A stretch of DNA of 7,541 nucleotides from Rhizobacter sp. (lineage in GTDB: Bacteria; Pseudomonadota; Gammaproteobacteria; Burkholderiales; Burkholderiaceae_C). Location of the stretch: the NCBI GenBank assembly GCA_025351675.1, contig JANXVK010000180.1, positions 1 to 7,541 of the forward strand, given 5' to 3'. This document shows positions 1 through 6,628 of the stretch, piece after piece; the first letter of the stretch is position 1, and each line of letters starts with the position of its first letter. The notes beneath the pieces are model-generated. The model was given only the letters and a program-made list of their open reading frames with translations, had not been told where the DNA came from and made no database searches. The position numbers and the translations under genes were made by a program.

Positions 1-505
1 CGCGGCCTTCCCACTGGTACAGGCGCGTCCATTCGAGCGACGCGCTGGCGGCCAACAACAGCGCGAGGCCAATCCAGAACAGCCAAGTCGGCTTGGGCGC
101 GTCGGTTACCGCAGGCGCTGCCGCCTGGTCGCTGCGCAACACGCGCGCCAAGGTGCCGAGCCAGGCCCGCAGCGAGACCGCGGCGACCCACCAGACCGAG
201 TAGCCGAACATGAAGTACGCAAGGTCGGAGAACCAGGCGCCGAGCGCACCCGCCTTGTTCAGCGTGACCGCGGCCGTGCCCGACGTTGAGAACGCGACGT
301 CACCCGCGTTGTGGGTGACGAGCGCGAGCACGGCGAGCAGCCACAGCACCCCGGTGACCAGCAAGCCGAGCTGGGCACGCCAGCCGGCCGGCTGATGTAG
401 CGCCGCCGAACCGCGCGACGCGTCGCGCCGGGAGGCTGCGCCGGCAGGCATGAAGCTGTTGGAAGTACCGTTGTCGGAGCGGAGCGAGCCGAGTGGGAAG
501 GTCAT
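1..505 (-). CDS. ftsK: DNA translocase FtsK, N-terminal part (runs off the left edge)
   Basis: FtsK is the septum-anchored ATP-driven DNA pump that clears and resolves chromosome termini during division. Only the first 168 residues are present; the ATPase motor and gamma domain lie outside the window. A short hydrophilic N-terminus (1-42) is followed by hydrophobic segments at about 44-64, 92-112 and 140-156, the layout of the FtsK 4TM anchor. The stretches around 'AFSTSG' (71-76) and 'LEWTRLYQWEGR' (157-168) resemble betaproteobacterial FtsK as I recall it. The ATG at 505 is the first in-frame ATG after the upstream stop region. It has no Shine-Dalgarno sequence, but a CACAAT hexamer ends 6 nt before it, so the mRNA may be leaderless. 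Another in-frame ATG is codon 19. The gene lies 57 bp downstream of the CRP-like gene on the same strand. Confidence 0.86.
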   Translation of the reverse strand, partial: MTFPLGSLRSDNGTSNSFMPAGAASRRDASRGSAALHQPAGWRAQLGLLVTGVLWLLAVLALVTHNAGDVAFSTSGTAAVTLNKAGALGAWFSDLAYFMFGYSVWWVAAVSLRAWLGTLARVLRSDQAAAPAVTDAPKPTWLFWIGLALLLAASASLEWTRLYQWEGR

Positions 506-562
506 CGGCGGATTGTGGCCGAAACGCGCGGGCGGCCTGCGGCCGGCGCCACCGGACCGCGA

Positions 563-1228
563 TCAGTTCGCCACCAATTCCTTGATGATGACCGAGCCGT
601 TTTCCTGGGTCTCGATCATGCCGCGCTTCTCCAGGTCCTTCATCACGCGGCTGACCATCTCGCGCGACGCGCCAACGACCTTGGCCAGGTCCTGGCGCGA
701 GACCTTGTTGCGGATCGTCTTGACGCCGTTCTCCAACTCGCACATGTCGAGCAAGGTGCGGGCGACGCGGCCGTAGACGTCAAGCAGCGCGAGCGACTCG
801 ATCTGGCGGTCGGCGCTGCGCAGGCGCTGCACCAGGCCGCGCATGATCGCGTACGACAAGGTCGAGTTTTCGGGCAGACAGCGCGCGAACTCGGCGCGGC
901 CCAGGATCAGCATGTCGGTCTGCACCTCGGCACGCACGGTGGCCGAATGCGGCTCGTTGTCGATCAGGCTCATCTCGCCGACGTAGTCGCCGGGCTGCAG
1001 CACGGCCAGGATCACCTCGCGGCCGCGCGCATCGGCGGTCAGGACGCGCGCGCGCCCGGTCAACAGGATGAACAGCGCGTTCGACTTTTTGTTGTGCTCA
1101 ACCACGATCTCGCCGCGCCGATAGCGGCGCTTGACGACGCTGTCGGCGATGCCCTGCGCCTGGTCGTTGGTCAGGAGCGAAAACAACGGCACGCGCCGGA
1201 TCAGGTCGAGGTTGGAAAGCATTGCCAT
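563..1228 (-). CDS. CRP/FNR-family transcriptional regulator
   Basis: A 221-residue DNA-binding regulator with the usual CRP/FNR architecture. Residues 10-115 form the cyclic-nucleotide-type beta roll ('RRGE' 37-40, 'LQPGDYVGEMSLID' 77-90). A long dimerisation helix follows at about 120-150, then a winged helix-turn-helix at 177-205. The recognition helix keeps S188, R189, E190 and R194, the E. coli CRP pattern that reads GTGA-type half sites. The phosphate cassette is altered: HS at 94-95 replaces the Arg-Ser of CRP, and A139/D140 stand where CRP has T127/S128, so cAMP need not be the ligand. No FNR-type N-terminal cysteine cluster is present. The start at 1228 is preferred because AAAGG lies 8 nt upstream; ATG 1222 and ATG 1276 are alternatives. 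Divergent from trxB and followed by ftsK. The regulon is unknown. Confidence 0.9.
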   Translation of the reverse strand: MAMLSNLDLIRRVPLFSLLTNDQAQGIADSVVKRRYRRGEIVVEHNKKSNALFILLTGRARVLTADARGREVILAVLQPGDYVGEMSLIDNEPHSATVRAEVQTDMLILGRAEFARCLPENSTLSYAIMRGLVQRLRSADRQIESLALLDVYGRVARTLLDMCELENGVKTIRNKVSRQDLAKVVGASREMVSRVMKDLEKRGMIETQENGSVIIKELVAN

Positions 1229-1305
1229 GCGCTGCGCCTTTCGTTTTGTTGCGGAGCCCTGCAGTGGGCCTGCCATGCGTCCGAGAGAAGTACACGGCTT
1301 GCGGG

Positions 1306-1352
1306 TGGCGAAGTACGCCAAATTTTCACGCTACTTACAATTTCCCTATTGT
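1306..1352. promoter_or_regulatory. Candidate operator/promoter region between the CRP-like gene and trxB
   Basis: The 226-bp gap between the divergent start codons contains two perfect inverted repeats: TGGCG-AAGTA-CGCCA (1306-1320) and ACAAT-N6-ATTGT (1337-1352). The second has the 5-bp arm and 6-bp spacer geometry of a CRP-type dyad, although its arms are not the TGTGA consensus. A TACAAT hexamer at 1336-1341 overlaps it and would make a good -10 for trxB, but no convincing -35 is seen at the right spacing. An 8-bp palindrome TGGCGCCA lies at 1368-1375. Autoregulation by the CRP-like protein is an inference. The rest of the gap (1229-1305 and 1376-1454) shows nothing definite beyond a possible 17-codon reading frame. 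Confidence 0.35.
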
Positions 1353-1361
1353 CACCATTAA

Positions 1362-2423
<1,062 letters not shown>

Positions 2424-2434
2424 CCAGGTCCCGC

Positions 2435-2462
2435 TTGGCAGCGCCGGGAATCGGGCTATAAT
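2435..2462 (+). promoter_or_regulatory. Sigma-70 promoter of the rpmB-rpmG operon
   Basis: TTGGCA (2435-2440) and TATAAT (2457-2462) are separated by 16 bp: five of six -35 bases and all six -10 bases match consensus. Transcription would begin near 2469, giving a leader of about 48 nt. This is the strongest promoter in the window, as expected for ribosomal protein genes. It begins 12 bp after the trxB stop. Confidence 0.8.
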
Positions 2463-2470
2463 CGTAGCCT

Positions 2471-2486
2471 TGCCGAAATTCCGGCA
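2471..2486 (+). other. Small hairpin at the 5' end of the rpmB leader
   Basis: TGCCG (2471-2475) and CGGCA (2482-2486) form a perfect 5-bp stem with a 6-nt loop, right after the predicted transcription start. No U-tract follows, so it is not a terminator. It could protect the 5' end of the mRNA; this is inference and the stem is short. Confidence 0.35.
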
Positions 2487-2516
2487 GATGGATTCAATCG
2501 ATTAGGAGAAGCGTCA

Positions 2517-2750
2517 ATGGCACGCGTCTGTCAGGTCACGGGCAAAGGCCCGATGGTGGGTAACAACGTTTCCCACGCGAATAACAAAACGAAGCGTCGC
2601 TTTCTGCCGAACCTGCAGTACCGCCGCTTCTGGGTCGAGGGCGAGAACCGCTGGGTGCGTCTGCGCATCTCCGCGTCGGCCTTGCGCCTGATCGACAAGG
2701 TGGGCATCGAGAAGGTCCTCGTCGACCTCCGCGCCCGCGGTGAAATTTAA
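2517..2750 (+). CDS. rpmB: 50S ribosomal protein L28
   Basis: L28 (bL28) is a small basic protein of the large ribosomal subunit. The 77-residue product matches the family along its length: '[12 protein letters not shown]' at the N-terminus, then '[15 protein letters not shown]', '[12 protein letters not shown]' and the C-terminal 'LVDLRARGE'. Only one cysteine is present, so this is the zinc-free type, as in E. coli. The start is fixed by AGGAG at 2504-2508, 8 nt before the ATG. It is the first gene of a two-gene operon; the spacing to rpmG is 15 nt. Confidence 0.98.
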   Translation: MARVCQVTGKGPMVGNNVSHANNKTKRRFLPNLQYRRFWVEGENRWVRLRISASALRLIDKVGIEKVLVDLRARGEI

Positions 2751-2765
2751 GCCCAGGAGCTGATC

Positions 2766-2933
2766 ATGGCAAAAGGTGGACGCGAGAAGATCAAGCTGGA
2801 ATCCAGTGCCGGAACCGGTCATTTCTACACGACCGACAAGAACAAGAAGACCACGCCCGAAAAGCTGGAAATGATCAAGTTCGATCCGAAGGCACGCAAG
2901 CACGTGACCTACAAGGAAACGAAGCTGAAGTAA
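2766..2933 (+). CDS. rpmG: 50S ribosomal protein L33
   Basis: L33 (bL33) is a very small large-subunit protein near the E site. The frame encodes 55 residues beginning '[20 protein letters not shown]', continuing '[16 protein letters not shown]' and ending '[11 protein letters not shown]', the standard proteobacterial L33 pattern and length. It has no cysteines, so it is the zinc-independent form. AGGAG at 2755-2759 lies 6 nt before the ATG. It follows rpmB by 15 nt and is cotranscribed with it. The last base of the TAA stop already belongs to a downstream hairpin, and a rho-independent terminator follows. Confidence 0.98.
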   Translation: MAKGGREKIKLESSAGTGHFYTTDKNKKTTPEKLEMIKFDPKARKHVTYKETKLK

Positions 2934-2951
2934 GAAGCGCCCCGCGCTTCT
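2933..2951 (+). other. Hairpin abutting the rpmG stop codon
   Basis: AGAAGCGC (2933-2940) and GCGCTTCT (2944-2951) form a perfect 8-bp stem with a 3-nt CCC loop. The stem begins with the last base of the rpmG stop codon and ends 6 nt before the terminator stem. It lacks a U-tract, so it may protect the 3' end or assist the next hairpin. Confidence 0.6.
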
Positions 2952-2957
2952 CTGAAG

Positions 2958-2982
2958 AACCCGCTCGTGTGGCGGGTTTTTT
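2958..2982 (+). terminator. Rho-independent terminator of rpmB-rpmG
   Basis: AACCCGC (2958-2964) pairs with GCGGGTT (2972-2978) around a 7-nt loop. The run of six T at 2977-2982, of which two are in the stem, gives the classical U-tract. It lies 25 nt after the rpmG stop. Confidence 0.9.
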
Positions 2983-3014
2983 GTTGCCTCGCTCGCACCG
3001 CGCGCCAGGCGTAG

Positions 3015-3039
3015 AAAAGCCGCCCTCATGGCGGCTCTT
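3015..3039 (-). terminator. Second terminator of the desaturase gene, possibly bidirectional
   Basis: AGCCGCC (3018-3024) and GGCGGCT (3030-3036) form a 7-bp stem with a 5-nt loop. Read on the minus strand, the stem is followed by a short TTTTC run; on the plus strand by CTTTC. The outer bases can extend the stem with A-T pairs. It lies beyond the stronger minus-strand terminator and could also catch read-through from rpmG. Confidence 0.6.
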
Positions 3040-3049
3040 TCATCCCCGG

Positions 3050-3078
3050 AAAAAGAGAAGGGGTCGCAACGCGACCCC
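3050..3078 (-). terminator. Main terminator of the desaturase gene
   Basis: On the minus strand GGGGTCGC (3078-3071) pairs with GCGACCCC (3067-3060) around a GTT loop. It is followed at once by TTCTCTTTTT (3059-3050), eight T in ten bases. The hairpin starts 23 nt after the desaturase stop codon. On the plus strand no U-tract follows, so it acts in one direction. Confidence 0.85.
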
Positions 3079-3101
3079 GCTGTCATCTCTTGCCGAAGGC
3101 G

Positions 3102-4325
3102 TTACGCTTGCGCGGCCCGCAGCTTCAAGGCGAATTCCTGCAGCGCAGCGATGCCGCTCTCTTCCGCCTTCTTGCACCAAGCCTGCAGATCGACGACGAG
3201 TTGCTCGGCCGACACATTGGTGCGCGTCCAGAGCGAGCGCAACTCTTCGCGCATCGCGACCAGCTTCGCCAAGCCCGGGCTGTGCTCGACGGCCGCCGCA
3301 ACCTGCGCCTTGAACGCGTGCGGGATTTTGTCTTCGTCGCGATGCAGCCAGCGCTTGGCCAGCTCCATGTTCGCCAGTTTTGTCGCGCTCGGTGAACCCT
3401 CAGCCTTCAGGCGGGCGACCTCGGCATGGCTGGCGTGACGCAGGTTGCGCGCGTACTTGGCCATCACTTCGTAGCGATTGGCGATGATCGCCTCCAGCGT
3501 CTTGTCGTCGGCGACCGGTTTGACAGTGCCCAGCTTCAGCAGTGGCGCTGTCTTGCGCACCTTCGCCAGACCCATCATCTCAAGCGTGCGGATGTAGGCC
3601 CAGCCGATGTCGAACTCATACGGCTTGACCGATAGCTTGGCCGAGGTCGGGTAGGTGTGGTGGTTGTTGTGCAGCTCTTCGCCACCGATGATGATGCCCC
3701 ACGGCGAAACGTTGGTCGACGCGTCGGCGGCCTCGAAATTGCGGTAACCCCACCAGTGGCCGATGCCGTTGATGATGCCGGCGGCGGTGATCGGGATCCA
3801 TGCCATCTGCAGCGCCCATACGGCCGCGCCAATCGCCCCGAACAGGCTCAGGTTGATCAGCAGCATCACACCAACGCCCTGCCAGCTGAAGCGGGTGTAC
3901 AGGTTGCGCTCGATCCAGTCGCCTGGCGTGCCGTGACCGAACTTGTCGAGCGTGTCTTGGACCTTGGCTTCGGCGCGGTACATCTCGCTGCCGGTCAGCA
4001 GCACGGCCTTGATGCCGCGCGTCTGCGGGCTGTGCGGGTCTTCTTCGGTCTCGCACTTGGCGTGGTGCTTGCGGTGGATCGCGACCCATTCCTTGGTCAC
4101 CATGCCGGTCGTGAGCCACAGCCACAGACGGAAGAAGTGCGACGGGATCGCGTGCAGTTCGAGCGCGCGGTGCGCCTGCGCGCGGTGCAGGAAGATCGTC
4201 ACCGACGCGATCGTGATGTGCGTGACCACCAGCGCGAACAACAGCACCTGCCACCACGACGCACCAAGCAGGCCGTGGGCCAGCCAGTTGATCAGTGCAT
4301 CCCAAACCAGCATCGACGAATCCAT
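3102..4325 (-). CDS. Membrane fatty-acyl desaturase, DesA-like
   Basis: An integral-membrane di-iron desaturase that would insert a cis double bond (probably delta-9) into acyl chains of membrane lipids. All three histidine boxes are present: HRAQAH (47-52), HRKHH (84-88) and HNNHH (219-223), with H190 near the fourth metal-ligand position. Hydrophobic segments lie at about 23-45, 62-82, 150-172 and 174-190. The product is 407 residues. Catalytic homology ends near 265; the rest is a helical, charged extension that I recall as typical of the Pseudomonas phospholipid desaturase DesA. The start at 4325 is chosen because AAAGG lies 5 nt upstream and the hydrophobic N-terminus begins here; extension to 4553 would run into the upstream gene. 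The possible -10 TACACT at 4368-4363 has no -35 partner. Its exact substrate (lipid- or CoA-bound acyl) is not visible. Confidence 0.93.
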   Translation of the reverse strand: MDSSMLVWDALINWLAHGLLGASWWQVLLFALVVTHITIASVTIFLHRAQAHRALELHAIPSHFFRLWLWLTTGMVTKEWVAIHRKHHAKCETEEDPHSPQTRGIKAVLLTGSEMYRAEAKVQDTLDKFGHGTPGDWIERNLYTRFSWQGVGVMLLINLSLFGAIGAAVWALQMAWIPITAAGIINGIGHWWGYRNFEAADASTNVSPWGIIIGGEELHNNHHTYPTSAKLSVKPYEFDIGWAYIRTLEMMGLAKVRKTAPLLKLGTVKPVADDKTLEAIIANRYEVMAKYARNLRHASHAEVARLKAEGSPSATKLANMELAKRWLHRDEDKIPHAFKAQVAAAVEHSPGLAKLVAMREELRSLWTRTNVSAEQLVVDLQAWCKKAEESGIAALQEFALKLRAAQA

Positions 4326-4449
4326 TTGTACCTTTGAGCCCGCGAGAAAAGCAGGTGGTTGAGTGTAAGGGACGACCCCGGCCATACCCCTTCGAGTTGA
4401 CGGATTTGGCGCCCTCTGTTCCCGGCATCTGCCGGCGGTTTGTCCAATC

Positions 4450-5709
4450 TCAACACCGCTCCCAAACCGCCGCGAAGAAACCGTCGGTGCCGTGGCGGTG
4501 CGGCCACAGACGCAGGTAGTCGCCGCGCACCAGCGTGTCGGCCTGCGCCACATGCGCTTTCGTCAGCGCCTCGACCGCCGGCACGACCTTGAAATCGCTT
4601 TGACGCTCGGCGGTGAACGCCTGCGCGATCTCCTCGTTTTCGGCGTCGAGCAGGCTGCAGGTCGCGTAGACGAGCCGGCCGCCAGGCTTCAGCAGCCGTG
4701 ACGCACTCGCCAGGATCGCCGCCTGCTTGACGCGCAATTCCTCGACCGCCTGCGGCGTCTGGCGCCACTTCAGATCGGGATTGCGGCGCAGCGTGCCGAG
4801 CCCGGTGCAGGGCGCGTCGACCAGCACGCGGTCGAGCTTGCCGGCCAGGCGCTTGATGCGCTCGTCGCGCTCGTGCGCGATCTGCACCGGGTAGACGTTC
4901 GACAGGCCGCTGCGCGCCAGCCGCGGCTTCAGCGACGCGAGCCGGTGGCCCGATATGTCGAACGCGTACAGGCGCCCTGTGTTGCGCATCTCGGCGCCGA
5001 GCGCGAGCGTCTTGCCACCGGCGCCGGCGCAGAAGTCGGCGACCATCTCGCTGCGCTTGGCCCCGACCATCAGCGCGAGCAATTGGCTGCCTTCGTCCTG
5101 CACTTCGACATCGCCGCGCATGAACACGTCGAGCTTGTGCAGCGCCGGCTTGCTGGCGATGCGCAGGCCGAGCGGCGAGTACGGCGTGGGAAGCGCCTCG
5201 ATGTTCTCGGCCTTGAAGGCGGCCTGAACATCGTCGCGCTTGGCCTTGAAGGTGTTGACGCGCAGATCGAGCCCTGCGCCCTGGTTCATCGCCTCGACCA
5301 GCGGCCAGAACTCGTCGCCCACCGCCGCCTGCAGCCGCTCGGCGAGCCACTCGGGCAGGTTGTGGCGCAGCTTTTCGGGCAGCGACGTGCGGTCGACCTG
5401 GCTGACCTGCGCGAGCCACTGCTGCTCGGTCTCGCTCAAGGCGGCGCGCAGGAAAGCGTCGTTGCCCTGCCAAGCCAGAACCGCGAGACGCCGCTCCATC
5501 TCGCCCTTGCCCGACTGCGCGAGGTGCTGGTAGAGCAGCCGCTCGCGCAGCACGCGGTAGGTCGTCTCGGCCAGCGTGTGGCGCTCGCGCGTGCCGAGCG
5601 TGCGGTGCTGGCGGAAGAAGTCGGACACCACGCCGTCGGCGGGGTGCTTCAGCTGCAGGACCTGGTGGATCAGTTCGGTGGCGAGTTCGAGCAAGGCGTT
5701 CGGGTGCAT
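4450..5709 (-). CDS. RsmB/NOP-family RNA cytosine-C5 methyltransferase
   Basis: A SAM-dependent enzyme that makes m5C in RNA, most likely 16S rRNA. The 419-residue product has an N-terminal helical region (about 5-65) reminiscent of the NusB-like domain of RsmB, a middle region with 'QDEGSQL' (204-210), then the Rossmann methyltransferase. The SAM loop is 'DFCAGAGGKT' (225-234) with acidic D251. The motif IV cysteine is C301 in 'DAPCTGLGTLRRNPDLKWR', and the nucleophilic cysteine of motif VI is C351 in 'YATCSLL'. The C-terminus 'HGTDGFFAAVWER' is typical. True rsmB in this group usually lies next to fmt, so this may be a paralogue and I give no symbol. A GATAAT hexamer ends 6 nt before the ATG and AAGGA sits 10 nt before it. 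The desaturase lies 124 bp downstream. Confidence 0.92.
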   Translation of the reverse strand: MHPNALLELATELIHQVLQLKHPADGVVSDFFRQHRTLGTRERHTLAETTYRVLRERLLYQHLAQSGKGEMERRLAVLAWQGNDAFLRAALSETEQQWLAQVSQVDRTSLPEKLRHNLPEWLAERLQAAVGDEFWPLVEAMNQGAGLDLRVNTFKAKRDDVQAAFKAENIEALPTPYSPLGLRIASKPALHKLDVFMRGDVEVQDEGSQLLALMVGAKRSEMVADFCAGAGGKTLALGAEMRNTGRLYAFDISGHRLASLKPRLARSGLSNVYPVQIAHERDERIKRLAGKLDRVLVDAPCTGLGTLRRNPDLKWRQTPQAVEELRVKQAAILASASRLLKPGGRLVYATCSLLDAENEEIAQAFTAERQSDFKVVPAVEALTKAHVAQADTLVRGDYLRLWPHRHGTDGFFAAVWERC

Positions 5710-5729
5710 CGGCGGATTATCCTTGGCCC
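5710..5729. promoter_or_regulatory. Minimal 20-bp divergent promoter region
   Basis: Only 20 bp separate the ATG of the methyltransferase gene (minus) from the ATG of the DUF1653 gene (plus). The minus-strand hexamer GATAAT (5721-5716) matches a -10 box in five of six bases and ends 6 nt before its ATG. Read on the plus strand, the overlapping GATTAT (5715-5720) is a weaker -10 ending 9 nt before the other ATG. Any -35 elements must lie inside the opposite genes; I see no good match. Confidence 0.4.
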
Positions 5730-5978
5730 ATGACCGATACCGTATCCGATCTCCCTCCCCTTCCCTCGACGAGGCTTGGGCGCTATCGCCACTACAAAGG
5801 CGGCGAGTACGAAGTGATCGGTGTCGCGCGACACAGCGAGACGCACGAACCGCTGGTCGTCTACCGGCCGCTGTACAACACCACCGGCTGGTGGGTGCGG
5901 CCGCATGCGATGTTCTTCGAGCGCGTCATGATCGACGGCGGGTCGCGTCTGCGTTTCGAGCCACTGGACGGTGCGTGA
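5730..5978 (+). CDS. DUF1653 domain protein
   Basis: A small soluble 82-residue protein of unknown function. Residues 18-68 match the DUF1653 pattern as I recall it: 'GRYRHYKGGEYEVIGVARHS' (17-36), then 'EPLVVYRPLY' (40-49) and 'WWVRPHAMFFERV' (54-66). The many aromatic and basic residues suggest a compact beta fold, possibly one that binds nucleic acid, but nothing proves that. No signal peptide or membrane segment is present. The ATG at 5730 has no Shine-Dalgarno sequence. The TGA stop overlaps the GTG start of the next gene (GTGA), so the two are probably translationally coupled. Confidence 0.88.
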   Translation: MTDTVSDLPPLPSTRLGRYRHYKGGEYEVIGVARHSETHEPLVVYRPLYNTTGWWVRPHAMFFERVMIDGGSRLRFEPLDGA

Positions 5979-6628
5979 AGCAGCTCGTCGGCCACCTGCG
6001 GGCCCATCCGCACCTCGTGGTGTCGGGTGGGCTCGGCGTGGCGGCGGCGTTTGCCGCGACCGCCATCGACAGCGTCGTCGGCCGCTGCCTGGTGGGCTGG
6101 AACGTCGGCGTCTGGGTTTACCTCGCGTGGACCGGCTGGACGATGACGCACTCCGATCAGGCGCACCTGAAGCGCGTCGCGCTCGCGCAGGCCGAGGGTG
6201 CGACCACGGTGCTCGCGATCGTCGCACTGGGCGCGCTGGCCAGCTTCGGCGCGATCTTCATGGTGCTCGCCGCCGCCAAGACCGCCGGGGCGCGCGAAGC
6301 GCTGCCGCAGGTGCTGTTCACGCTCAGCACGGTCGTGGGCTCGTGGCTGCTGGTGCCGACACTGTTTTCGCTGAACTACGCGAGCCCGTACCACGGCAGC
6401 GCCGGCGACAACGGCCTGAACTTCCCCGAGCAGGCGAAGGACTTCGAGCCCGACTACAGCGACTTCCTGTATTTTTCGTTCACGATCGCGGTCGCTTCGC
6501 AGACGTCGGACGTGACGATCTCGACGCGCCCGATGCGCCGCCTCGTGCTGCTGCAGTCGGTGCTGTCGTTCGTGTTCAACACGACGATCCTCGCGTTCAC
6601 GATCAATATCGCCGCGAGCCTGACCTAA
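5975..6628 (+). CDS. DUF1345 family integral membrane protein
   Basis: A 217-residue inner-membrane protein of unknown function. Hydrophobic segments lie at about 13-30, 38-56, 77-101, 112-133 and 190-212. Between the last two, a polar loop is followed by 'DFLYFSFTIAVASQTSDV' (163-180), the signature of DUF1345 proteins. The start is GTG at 5975: it overlaps the DUF1653 stop by 4 nt, GGACGG (5966-5971) lies just upstream, and the first in-frame ATG (codon 57) would remove two membrane helices. The TAA stop overlaps the purN stop on the other strand. Channel- or transporter-like activity is speculation. Confidence 0.87.
   Translation: MKQLVGHLRAHPHLVVSGGLGVAAAFAATAIDSVVGRCLVGWNVGVWVYLAWTGWTMTHSDQAHLKRVALAQAEGATTVLAIVALGALASFGAIFMVLAAAKTAGAREALPQVLFTLSTVVGSWLLVPTLFSLNYASPYHGSAGDNGLNFPEQAKDFEPDYSDFLYFSFTIAVASQTSDVTISTRPMRRLVLLQSVLSFVFNTTILAFTINIAASLT

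Noticed and set aside
506..562. GC-rich inverted repeats between the CRP-like gene and ftsK
   Set aside because: Several overlapping 4-bp GGCC/CCGG arms are expected in such GC-rich sequence; no T-run and no single stable stem.
4422..4435. Palindrome CCGGCA-TC-TGCCGG after the methyltransferase gene
   Set aside because: Considered as a terminator, but the foldable stem is only 5 bp and no T-run follows on the minus strand.
4326..4553. Extended N-terminus of the desaturase
   Set aside because: The extension overlaps the end of the methyltransferase gene, has no family match, and the ATG at 4325 has a suitable ribosome binding site.
4292..5473. Minus-strand open frame within the methyltransferase gene in a shifted frame
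   Set aside because: Same strand as the real gene but out of frame with all its motifs; Arg/Ala-rich.
4873..5733. Plus-strand open frame (286 codons) opposite the methyltransferase gene
   Set aside because: Antisense frame over a gene with intact catalytic motifs; no family resemblance.
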